From: an uncultured Erysipelotrichaceae bacterium
GTDB lineage: Bacteria > Bacillota_I > Bacilli_A > Erysipelotrichales > Erysipelotrichaceae
Direction of reading: 5' to 3'
Length of the DNA stretch: 13,721 bases
NCBI GenBank assembly: GCA_937900565.1
Contig: CALCFG010000106.1
Location: 1-13,721 of the forward strand
Shown: positions 6,301 to 12,799 of the stretch, piece by piece
Position numbering within the stretch: the first letter of the stretch is position 1
How the letters are laid out: every line of letters starts with the position of its first letter
The notes under the pieces: model-generated
What the model was told of the DNA's origin: nothing
Database searches by the model: none
What the model saw: the letters and a program-made list of their open reading frames with translations, nothing else
Position numbers and translations under genes: made by a program

Positions 6301-6858
6301 GTGAATACAGTCGTTACGTCTAAACAAGAGATATTGAATACATGCCTAAAAATGATTCAAGAAGTTGGCTGGGATAAAATCAACATACGTTCGGTTGCTG
6401 CTGCTTGTGGTGTATCTGTCGGTTCGATTTACAATTACTTTAGTAATAAAAGTGAGTTGAATACAGCAATTGTTGAATCGGTATGGAAAGAAATTTTTGG
6501 ATTTCCTCAATCAATGGCCAATTTAAAGACAATCGGTCAATGCATTGAATGGATTTATGCATGTATGCAAAAGGGAGAAACGAAATACCCTAACTTTTAT
6601 TCGATACACGCCGTCAGTTTTTCAGGGCTTGATAAAAAAGAGGGTCAAGAGTTGATGTTTCGTACGTGGAGTCATATTAAACAATCGTTGGTGTATTTGA
6701 TTCAAGGTGATAAGGGAATCAAGGAAGATGCATTTGATGATGTGTTTACATGTGAAGCATTTGTTGAAATTATCTTTTCGTACATGATTGCTTCAATTGT
6801 GCAACGAAATTATGATTGTAAAAGCTTGTTAGCAATGGTCAACAAATTATTATATTAA
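6301..6858 (+). CDS. TetR/AcrR-family transcriptional regulator
   Basis: This is a 185-residue TetR-family repressor. The N-terminal DNA-binding domain is clear: helix 1 at about 8-22, and the helix-turn-helix IRSVAAACGVSVGSIYNYFSNKSEL at 29-53 (written here as its span; key residues are G37, S39, G41, Y44, Y46, F47, K50). The rest, about 60-185, is the all-helical ligand-binding and dimerisation domain and has no recognisable ligand signature. The start is GTG at 6301, with AAAGGA at 6290-6295 upstream. It is transcribed from a strong promoter overlapped by its own candidate operator, so negative autoregulation is likely. The same operator precedes the membrane-protein pair downstream, which is therefore its probable main target. 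A role over divergent pfp is less likely because the operator does not overlap the pfp promoter elements. Confidence 0.9.
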   Translation: MNTVVTSKQEILNTCLKMIQEVGWDKINIRSVAAACGVSVGSIYNYFSNKSELNTAIVESVWKEIFGFPQSMANLKTIGQCIEWIYACMQKGETKYPNFYSIHAVSFSGLDKKEGQELMFRTWSHIKQSLVYLIQGDKGIKEDAFDDVFTCEAFVEIIFSYMIASIVQRNYDCKSLLAMVNKLLY

Positions 6859-6860
6859 AC

Positions 6861-6881
6861 AATTCCGTTTTTAACGGAATT
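6861..6881 (+). other. 9-bp hairpin after tetR, no T-run
   Basis: AATTCCGTT (6861-6869) and AACGGAATT (6873-6881) pair perfectly around a 3-nt loop right after the tetR stop. No T-run follows on the plus strand, so it is at most a weak terminator or attenuator. Read-through from the tetR promoter into the membrane gene pair remains possible. Confidence 0.5.
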
Positions 6882-6887
6882 TACTTT

Positions 6888-6909
6888 AGTTCAAAATGAA
6901 CGATGTTCG
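6888..6909 (-). promoter_or_regulatory. Candidate TetR operator, copy 2 (inverted)
   Basis: Read on the minus strand, this has the same GAAC-N3-GTTC-N5-GAAC layout as copy 1 and matches it at 18 of 22 positions. It ends 8 nt before the ribosome binding site of the 7-TM gene. No convincing separate promoter could be assigned around it. Confidence 0.65.
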
Positions 6910-6929
6910 ATTTAAAAAAGGAGAAAAAA

Positions 6930-7592
6930 ATGCAAGCAATTATTGAAACAGTATTTGATGTATGCTACTTAACATTTGTTATTGCGATCGGCCTATTAAT
7001 GATGAAAAAAAGTGAAAAAGGTAGCCAATACTTTTTGTTTGGAATTATGGCAGTTACCTTAGGCTGTGGGGATGCGTTCCATTTAGTGCCACGTATGATA
7101 GCTTTAAATACAACTGGCTTGGAAAATTTTGTTTTCCAATTAGGATTGGGTAAGGCCATTACGTCCGTTACTATGACAATTTTCTATGTAATTTTATACT
7201 ATGTATGGGTTAAACGGTATGATATTCACAATAAACAATTAACTTTTGGAGTGTATTTTTTAGCAATTGCGAGAATTGTGTTATGCTTATTTCCACAAAA
7301 TGATTGGTTTGTTGCAGGCGGAAATATGACATGGGCGATTCTTCGTAATATTCCGTTTGCATTGATGGGAATTTTAATTATTGTATTGTTTATGCAACAA
7401 GTGAAAAAAACCAATGATAAAAATTTCAGATACATGGCATTAACAATCATTTTGAGTTTTGGTTTCTATATTCCTGTTGTTCTTTGGGCAGATGTTATTC
7501 CTTTAGTGGGAATGTTAATGATTCCAAAGACATGTGCGTATGTATGGAGCGTTATCATTGGTTATAATGCAATGAAGAAAGAAGGAAAATAG
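6930..7592 (+). CDS. Seven-helix membrane protein of unknown function
   Basis: This is a 220-residue integral membrane protein that I do not recognise with confidence. Hydrophobicity suggests seven helices: about 5-25, 33-59, 69-94, 104-121, 133-158, 166-187 and 189-212. Polar or charged residues lie inside or at the edge of several helices: D48, H51 and R55 in GDAFHLVPR (helix 2), K75 (helix 3), R115 (helix 4), R139 (helix 5), D188 and K200 (helix 7). That is unusual for a plain membrane anchor and suggests a binding site or a conduction path. The start at 6930 is chosen because AAGGAG at 6918-6923 precedes it by 6 nt; an upstream in-frame ATG (6903) lies inside the operator with no ribosome site. 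It abuts the DUF2871 gene and is probably controlled by TetR. A Lys in helix 7 recalls microbial rhodopsins, but no rhodopsin motif is otherwise evident. Confidence 0.85.
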   Translation: MQAIIETVFDVCYLTFVIAIGLLMMKKSEKGSQYFLFGIMAVTLGCGDAFHLVPRMIALNTTGLENFVFQLGLGKAITSVTMTIFYVILYYVWVKRYDIHNKQLTFGVYFLAIARIVLCLFPQNDWFVAGGNMTWAILRNIPFALMGILIIVLFMQQVKKTNDKNFRYMALTIILSFGFYIPVVLWADVIPLVGMLMIPKTCAYVWSVIIGYNAMKKEGK

Positions 7593-8006
7593 ATGAAAAA
7601 GATGATTAATACAGCATTCATTTACATGATTGTTGGTTTAGTTGGTGGTGTATTCTACCGTGAATTTACTAAATTTAATGGTTTTGTTGGTAAAACAAGT
7701 TTAGGTGTTGTGCATACTCATTTTATCGTAATGGGTATGGTAATGTTTTTATTGCTTGCCTGTTTAGTCAAAGCAATGCCAGGGTTAATTGAGAATAAAC
7801 GTTTTAAACAGTTCTATACAGTTTATAATATTGCATTGCCATTTATGGGTGCTATGTTTATTGTTCGCGGTGTCGTGCAAGTATTGGCAATTGAGTTGGC
7901 GAAAGGTCCAAATGCAGCTATTTCTGGAATTGCTGGTATAAGTCATATCTTAATGGCAGTGGCATTGTTTATGTTATTCTCAGCGCTTAAGAAAGAAGCA
8001 AAATAA
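7593..8006 (+). CDS. DUF2871-family membrane protein
   Basis: This is a 137-residue membrane protein that matches the DUF2871 family from memory: the opening IVGLVGGVFYREFTKFNG (13-30), VVHTHFIVMGM (39-49), a YN pair (78-79) and SGIAGISHI (111-119). It has about four helices (6-23, 38-60, 76-98, 109-131). The conserved-looking histidines H41, H43 and H118 face the membrane region and could bind metal or heme; that is inference, because the family function is unknown. The ATG directly follows the stop of the 7-TM gene with no gap, and AAGGAA at 7582-7587 serves as ribosome site, so the two proteins are made together and may form a complex. A strong terminator follows. Confidence 0.85.
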   Translation: MKKMINTAFIYMIVGLVGGVFYREFTKFNGFVGKTSLGVVHTHFIVMGMVMFLLLACLVKAMPGLIENKRFKQFYTVYNIALPFMGAMFIVRGVVQVLAIELAKGPNAAISGIAGISHILMAVALFMLFSALKKEAK

Positions 8007-8015
8007 AACTATTAC

Positions 8016-8050
8016 AGTTGAAGTGATTACTTATCGCTTCAACTTTTTTT
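8016..8050 (+). terminator. Intrinsic terminator after the membrane pair
   Basis: AGTTGAAGTGAT (8016-8027) and ATCGCTTCAACT (8033-8044) form a 12-bp stem with one G-U pair, a 5-nt loop and a run of T bases to 8050. It separates the TetR unit from the ABC operon. Confidence 0.9.
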
Positions 8051-8099
8051 ATTTCCTTTGAAGTTATTTTTTTAAAAATGACATCAAATGTAAAGGGTA

Positions 8100-8160
8100 T
8101 GTTAAATGATTTTTAACAGTTTTTTAAGTCGCTTTTTTTATGAAAAACCAATGCTATACT
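8100..8160 (+). promoter_or_regulatory. ABC-operon promoter with Pho-box-like repeats
   Basis: TGCTATACT (TATACT at 8155-8160) is an extended -10 element; transcription would start near 8167. The -35 region (about 8132-8137) is only a T-run, suggesting need of an activator. Upstream are three six-base elements exactly 11 bp apart: TTAAAT (8102-8107), TTAACA (8113-8118) and TTAAGT (8124-8129), about 38-65 bp before the start. This is the layout of Bacillus-type PhoP boxes. The same stretch also holds a 7-bp-arm palindrome, TGTTAAA-N5-TTTAACA (8100-8118), an alternative operator reading. Confidence 0.5.
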
Positions 8161-8175
8161 AACCAACGTAAATTA

Positions 8176-8200
8176 TTAAGAAGGAGTATTAAGTTCTTAA
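8176..8200 (+). promoter_or_regulatory. Hairpin enclosing the ribosome site of the binding-protein gene
   Basis: TTAAGAA (8176-8182) and TTCTTAA (8194-8200) are a perfect inverted repeat whose 3' arm ends at the start codon. The Shine-Dalgarno AAGGAG (8181-8186) starts in the 5' arm and runs into the loop. Linear spacing to the ATG is 14 nt, unusually long; folding would bring the two closer. Confidence 0.55.
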
Positions 8201-9469
8201 ATGAAAAGTTTAGTTAAGAAGAGTTTAGTTGCAGCAACGGCATTATCGTTATGTGCTTGTTCAAGTCAATCTAAGGAAAGTTCAACCAGTGATGCAGCAG
8301 GTAATCAAAACGTAAGTTTTACGATATGGCATACGTTTACTGAAGCTCAACAAACATTATTGGAAACATTAGCCAATGAATATGAAACAGCACATCCAGG
8401 GGTAAGTATTGAAGTGATTGGCGGATATGATCCAAATAGTTTTGAATCAACGGTTCAAGATGCTGTGATTAATGGAGTTGGTCCACAATTAGTATTTAAT
8501 TATGCATCCTTTGCAACTAATTTTGATGGATACGATATGTTAATTGATTTTGGGGCAAATTGGGATATTGATTTAGCTTCAATGATGGCGCAAGGAACTT
8601 ATGCAGAAGCAACGGGTTATTCAGATAGTAAAATTCATTCAGTACCGATTCAAACTACTGGGCCTGTCTTATTTTATAACAAAGCAATCTATGATGAATT
8701 GGGATTAACTGCGCCATCAACATGGGATGAATTAAAAGAAAACTGTAAAATCATTTATGAACAAACAGGTAAAGTTGGACTTGCTGTGGATTCATTGCAA
8801 GATTTAGCACAAATGTTTATCTTACAATCCCATGATGGACAATACGTTGATGCAGATAATAAAAAAGTATTATGGAATGATGAAAAAACATTGCAATGGG
8901 TTAATTGGTGGGCTGATGGTGTAGCTAAAGGGTACTTCCAAGTGGCGCCAACTACCGGTGATTATAATTCAAGCGACTTAAATGCAGGGGCGTTGGTAAG
9001 CTACATTGGTTCAAGTGCGGGGTTACCTTATTTGGAACTAAGTGCTATTAATGGTGAAGTTGCCGTAACACGTGTTCCTGTTATTGATGAGAATAGCAAA
9101 GAAGTAGTTAACTGGAATCGTAGTGCAATTGGATTTAAAAAGGACGACGCAACCGATAAGGTTGTGACAGATTTTGTGAAATATTTTATTGAACAAGATC
9201 AACGATGGGTTGAATGTTTAAATGCTTACTCACCATACTATGCAGTGCAAGATAGTGAATCTTACCAAGCTTATGTGGCAGAAAATATTGCCCTAGCAGC
9301 ACTCGGAGAACAAGTAAATGATGGATTGGTAGTGCCAGCATTTAGTGGCAGCATTCAAATGCGTGATGAATTAAAATCATTATTTGCCAGTGCAGCTGAC
9401 CCAAATTTCGATGCGAAATCAGCTTTGGAAAATGCAGCGAAGTTAAGTGAAGCTGCTATGACTGAATAA
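8201..9469 (+). CDS. Extracellular solute-binding lipoprotein, UgpB-like
   Basis: This is a 422-residue ABC-importer binding protein of solute-binding family 1. The N-terminus is a lipoprotein signal: KSLVKK, a short hydrophobic core AATALSL, then the lipobox L17-C-A-C20, with C20 as the lipidation site. A Ser-rich linker (21-35) follows. The mature part begins VSFTIWHTFTEAQQ (38-51) and contains the hinge signature GPVLFYNKAIYDELGL (154-169) with PSTWDEL (172-178). It would sit on the outer face of the membrane and feed the two permeases downstream. Similar sequences bind glycerol 3-phosphate, glycerophosphodiesters or oligosaccharides; the phosphodiesterase next door favours a phosphorylated ligand. 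No earlier in-frame start exists, because a TAA directly precedes the ATG. It is first in a five-gene operon. Confidence 0.9.
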   Translation: MKSLVKKSLVAATALSLCACSSQSKESSTSDAAGNQNVSFTIWHTFTEAQQTLLETLANEYETAHPGVSIEVIGGYDPNSFESTVQDAVINGVGPQLVFNYASFATNFDGYDMLIDFGANWDIDLASMMAQGTYAEATGYSDSKIHSVPIQTTGPVLFYNKAIYDELGLTAPSTWDELKENCKIIYEQTGKVGLAVDSLQDLAQMFILQSHDGQYVDADNKKVLWNDEKTLQWVNWWADGVAKGYFQVAPTTGDYNSSDLNAGALVSYIGSSAGLPYLELSAINGEVAVTRVPVIDENSKEVVNWNRSAIGFKKDDATDKVVTDFVKYFIEQDQRWVECLNAYSPYYAVQDSESYQAYVAENIALAALGEQVNDGLVVPAFSGSIQMRDELKSLFASAADPNFDAKSALENAAKLSEAAMTE

Positions 9470-9486
9470 TTAACAGTGAAAGGAGT

Positions 9487-9513
9487 GGCTGCGTTAGCTT
9501 ACCTAACGTAGCC
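9487..9513 (+). other. Stable intercistronic hairpin
   Basis: GGCTGCGTTAG (9487-9497) pairs with CTAACGTAGCC (9503-9513), 11 bp with one G-U, around a 5-nt loop, followed by TTATTTATTT. It lies between the binding-protein gene and the rest of the operon. It could be a leaky terminator, an mRNA-stabilising stem that raises binding-protein dosage, or a spacer that brings AAAGGAG (9479-9485) near the next start codon. Confidence 0.75.
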
Positions 9514-9521
9514 TTATTTAT

Positions 9522-10823
9522 TTGAATATGCACAATAAAGTTTTGTTATTTTGCCTTGATGCCTTATGCACTCAAGATTTAACTTACATGAAAACTTTAC
9601 CTAATTTTTCGAAAGTAATTTCTCAAGGTTCACTTGTTAAACATGTAGAGCCTGTTTATCCTTCCCTTACGTATCCAAATCATTGTTCCATTATTACGGG
9701 AAACAGTGTTGCAAAGCATGGTGTTGCTCATAATGAAATTGTTGAGGTGAATTGTGATGATGCACCTTGGTATACATTAAAGTCACAAATTAAATGTGAC
9801 ACATTATTGGATAAAGCAAGCCAACATGGTTTAAGTACATGCTCGATTACCTGGCCAGTCAGTGGGGGTGCCAATTATACTTTTAACCTACCAATGATTG
9901 TTCCCATTGCCTATCAAGGGGATAATGCTCAACAATTTTATGAAAACAATGCAACACAAGCATTAATTGATCGCTATTTTTGGCGCTATGAACATTATCT
10001 TGTTGGCGAAAATCGGAATTTGGATGAATTTACGATGGCAGTTAGTTTAGATATTCTAAAAGATTATGGTCAATGTGACATTATGGTAATTAAAATGTGT
10101 GACTTAGATACTGTTAAACACGTTAATGGTGTTGAAAATGAAGCAGTGCATGCCCAATTAAGAAAGCATGATCAACAATTGGGTATTTTAATCGAAGCAT
10201 TAAAACGCTATGGGGATTATGAGCATACCAATATTGTTATATTAGGCGATCATGGGCAAGCAGATGTCAAACGTCACATAAACTTTAATCTTGTATTGAA
10301 AGATAAAGGATTATTGACGGTTGATGAAAACAATCAATTGAAAGATTGGCAAGCATATTGCCATTCATGTGCAATGAGTGCTTGGATTGAAGTAAAAGAT
10401 CATAATCCGCAATTGATAGCTAAAGTAGCGACGGTTTTAAATGAAATAAAAGAAGAACCACAATATAACATTGAACGCGTTTACACTAAACAAGAAGCGT
10501 TAACACTATTTGGATTGGATAATGAACACATCGATTTTGTATTGGAAGCAAAAGAACCGATGAGTTTTAGTGCTACCTTAGCGGGTGAAGATTTATTTAA
10601 AGAATATTTAAAACCGGGATGGCATTATTCATTAGCTTCGCATGGATATTTACCAAGTAAAGATGAAACAACGATGTTTATTGCTTGTGGACCAAATGTG
10701 AAGCAAGGGGTTGTCATTGAACGCTCCTCAATTTTAAATGATGCCCCCACTATGGCAAAAATGCTTGGCTTTGAACTGACAAATGTGGATGGTAAAAGTT
10801 GGGAAAGCTTATTAAAGGAATAG
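9522..10823 (+). CDS. NPP-like phosphodiesterase, alkaline phosphatase superfamily
   Basis: This protein of about 433 residues is a two-metal phosphodiesterase of the type I nucleotide pyrophosphatase/phosphodiesterase group. All expected active-site residues are visible: D13 in CLDAL, nucleophile T50 in YPSLTYPNH, D196 and H200 in DLDTVKH, D243 and H244 in GDHGQ, and H375 in SHGY. It has no signal peptide or transmembrane segment, so it works in the cytoplasm, unlike most secreted NPPs. Lying between the binding protein and the transporter ATPase, it probably cleaves the imported compound, for example a glycerophosphodiester; phosphonate or nucleotide substrates are alternatives. The start is uncertain: TTG at 9522 or ATG at 9528. 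Neither has a nearby ribosome site, but AAAGGAG at 9479-9485 would lie 9 nt from the TTG if the hairpin 9487-9513 is folded. An in-frame TAA at 9504 excludes earlier starts. Confidence 0.88.
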   Translation: MNMHNKVLLFCLDALCTQDLTYMKTLPNFSKVISQGSLVKHVEPVYPSLTYPNHCSIITGNSVAKHGVAHNEIVEVNCDDAPWYTLKSQIKCDTLLDKASQHGLSTCSITWPVSGGANYTFNLPMIVPIAYQGDNAQQFYENNATQALIDRYFWRYEHYLVGENRNLDEFTMAVSLDILKDYGQCDIMVIKMCDLDTVKHVNGVENEAVHAQLRKHDQQLGILIEALKRYGDYEHTNIVILGDHGQADVKRHINFNLVLKDKGLLTVDENNQLKDWQAYCHSCAMSAWIEVKDHNPQLIAKVATVLNEIKEEPQYNIERVYTKQEALTLFGLDNEHIDFVLEAKEPMSFSATLAGEDLFKEYLKPGWHYSLASHGYLPSKDETTMFIACGPNVKQGVVIERSSILNDAPTMAKMLGFELTNVDGKSWESLLKE

Positions 10824-10826
10824 AAT

Positions 10827-11882
10827 ATGAAAATAACATTAAATCATTTAACGAAACAATTTACCAACACGGTTGCTGTTCAAGATTTTAATGCAGTGAT
10901 TGAATCGGGACATTTAATTGCATTACTTGGACCGAGTGGCTGTGGTAAAAGTACAATGCTAAATATGATTAGTGGAATATTGCCATTAACCAGTGGAAAT
11001 ATTTATTTTGATGATGCGGATGTAACGGAATTAAGTGCAAATCATCGAGGTGTTGGGTTAGTATTTCAGAATTATGCATTGTATCCACACATGAGCGTAT
11101 TAGAAAATATTTGTTTTCCGTTGGAATTACAAAAAGTAAAGAAACAAGAACGCATTGAGCGTGCCAAAAATATGGCGAAACTTGTTCATGTGGATACTAT
11201 GTTGGATAGAAAACCTAGTCAATTATCTGGTGGTCAACAACAAAGGGTAGCCATTGCCAGGGCATTAGTAAAAAATCCTAAAGTCTTATTATTGGATGAA
11301 CCATTAAGTAATTTGGATGCAAGATTGCGTATTGAAATGCGTGAAGAAATTCGCCGAATTCAACAAGAAACAGGCGTAACGACAATATTTGTTACGCATG
11401 ATCAAGAAGAAGCCATGAGTATAAGTGATGAAATCATTTTAATGAAAGATGGTGTACTTCAACAAATTGCTAAACCACAACAACTATATGATCAACCTGT
11501 AAATTGTTTTGTGGCTGACTTTTTGGGTAATCCACCGATTAACAAAACACATGGTAAGATTGTTGAAAATGGCATTGAATTGGACGGTGGAACAATGGTG
11601 CATTATGCTACAAATACTACCGATATTGGTAAATCTGTGATTCTATCAATGCGCAGTGAAAGTTTGAAAATTAATACGCCAACTTCACATTTTAAAGCAA
11701 AGGTAAGCGATACTTATGTTATGGGTAAAGAGAATTTAGCCTATTTGGATCTTAATGGTCAACGCGTAAGATGTTATATTGATGCATTTGATAATGTTAA
11801 TAAAGGTGATTTAGTCGATGTCCAATTACTGGATCGTGGTGTGTTTGTTTTTGATGCAGAAAGCGGGAAACGTTTGGCATGA
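10827..11882 (+). CDS. ABC transporter ATPase, UgpC/MalK-type
   Basis: This is a 351-residue ATPase of the carbohydrate/glycerol-phosphate importer class (CUT1). The nucleotide-binding domain shows Walker A GPSGCGKST (35-43), Q-loop Q81, signature LSGGQQQR (133-140), Walker B VLLLDEP (153-159) with catalytic E158, D-loop SNLDA (161-165) and switch H191. From about residue 240 a TOBE-type beta domain follows, typical of MalK/UgpC and a place for regulatory contacts. The enzyme would drive import as a dimer at the cytoplasmic face. AAAGGA at 10814-10819 precedes the ATG, 3 nt after the phosphodiesterase stop; its end overlaps the first permease by 4 bases (ATGA). MsmX-type ATPases can serve several importers, but the tight operon argues for a dedicated one. 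Confidence 0.94.
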   Translation: MKITLNHLTKQFTNTVAVQDFNAVIESGHLIALLGPSGCGKSTMLNMISGILPLTSGNIYFDDADVTELSANHRGVGLVFQNYALYPHMSVLENICFPLELQKVKKQERIERAKNMAKLVHVDTMLDRKPSQLSGGQQQRVAIARALVKNPKVLLLDEPLSNLDARLRIEMREEIRRIQQETGVTTIFVTHDQEEAMSISDEIILMKDGVLQQIAKPQQLYDQPVNCFVADFLGNPPINKTHGKIVENGIELDGGTMVHYATNTTDIGKSVILSMRSESLKINTPTSHFKAKVSDTYVMGKENLAYLDLNGQRVRCYIDAFDNVNKGDLVDVQLLDRGVFVFDAESGKRLA

Positions 11883-12796
11883 ATAACTTAGAACAATTGC
11901 GCACAATCGATCAAAAAGAAAAGAAATGGCGTAAGATTAAACCATATTTCTATTTACTGCCGTTTGCGCTGGGTGTAATTATTTTTACATTGTATCCAAT
12001 TGTTAACGTAGTGATTACATCATTTAAGGAAAATTTTAACTATATTACAAAATCATACTCAGGATTTGGTATGAGTAATTATATTTATGTATTGAATGAT
12101 CCATACTTTCATCAAGCATTTCAAAATACATTTCTATATGTTTTTGTTGTCATACCAATTTCGCTCGTATTATCCATTTTAATCGCCTATTTACTTAGTA
12201 AAAAAATCAAATTTCGTGGTTTATTTCAAACAGCTTATTTCTTACCAATGGTAACAAGTACCATAGCGGTTGGATTAGCGTGGAAATTTATGTTTAACTA
12301 TAAATCGGGTGTCATTAATTATTTATTGAATTGTTTAGGATTTGAGTCAATTAATTGGTTACAAATAACGACATATAACTTTCCGGCACTATGTATTTAC
12401 GGAATTTGGTCCATGTTGCCTTTTACAATCATTTTATTGTTAAGTGGTTTACAAAATATTGATCCATTGTATTACACCGCAGCTAAGGTAGATGGGGCAA
12501 GTGAAGCTAAAATATTCTTTCGCATTACCTTACCTTTATTAAAGCCAACAATATTCATGGTGTTAATTATTAATACCATTTCCTGTTTTAAAGTATTTAA
12601 TGAATTGTTTGCAATATTTCAAGGACCGGGTGTCGCGAATAATTTATTTACGGTGGTGTATTATATTTATTATCAATTCCGTATGAAAATGCCCGGGCAA
12701 TATGGCTATGCGTCAGCAGCAGCTGTAATTTTATTTGCAGTTATCTTTGTATTTACGATGTTACAAAAATATATTGAAAAGAAAACGAAGGTTTAA
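11879..12796 (+). CDS. ABC transporter permease, UgpA-type
   Basis: This is a 305-residue inner-membrane permease of the MalF/UgpA type. A charged N-terminal tail (about 1-21) is followed by helix 1 (about 23-48), a short outside loop, and five more helices (about 82-107, 115-138, 168-191, 223-248, 272-297). The EAA-type loop YTAAKVDGASEAKIFFRI (199-216) with LPLLKP (218-223) is the docking site for the ATPase coupling groove. Six helices without the extra large loop of enteric MalF fits Gram-positive CUT1 permeases. It pairs with the next permease to form the channel. The ATG overlaps the ATPase stop as ATGA, indicating translational coupling; the ribosome site (GGGAAA) is weak, consistent with that. 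Confidence 0.93.
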   Translation: MNNLEQLRTIDQKEKKWRKIKPYFYLLPFALGVIIFTLYPIVNVVITSFKENFNYITKSYSGFGMSNYIYVLNDPYFHQAFQNTFLYVFVVIPISLVLSILIAYLLSKKIKFRGLFQTAYFLPMVTSTIAVGLAWKFMFNYKSGVINYLLNCLGFESINWLQITTYNFPALCIYGIWSMLPFTIILLLSGLQNIDPLYYTAAKVDGASEAKIFFRITLPLLKPTIFMVLIINTISCFKVFNELFAIFQGPGVANNLFTVVYYIYYQFRMKMPGQYGYASAAAVILFAVIFVFTMLQKYIEKKTKV

Positions 12797-12799
12797 TGC

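Noticed and set aside
6861..6881. Strong terminator between tetR and the 7-TM gene.
   Set aside because: The 9-bp stem is perfect but no T-run follows, so it was listed only as a hairpin.
6903..6929. Longer 7-TM protein start at 6903.
   Set aside because: The codon sits inside the second TetR operator with no ribosome site, whereas AAGGAG is correctly placed before 6930.
6888..8006. Reading the 7-TM gene as a microbial rhodopsin or heliorhodopsin because of seven helices and a Lys in helix 7.
   Set aside because: No helix-3 or helix-7 rhodopsin signature is apparent and other charged residues are scattered through the bundle, so only the helix count and one Lys agree.
9485..9511. Leader peptide of eight codons starting with GTG at 9485.
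   Set aside because: The GTG overlaps the AAAGGAG ribosome site, leaving no spacing for initiation; the sequence is better explained as a hairpin arm.
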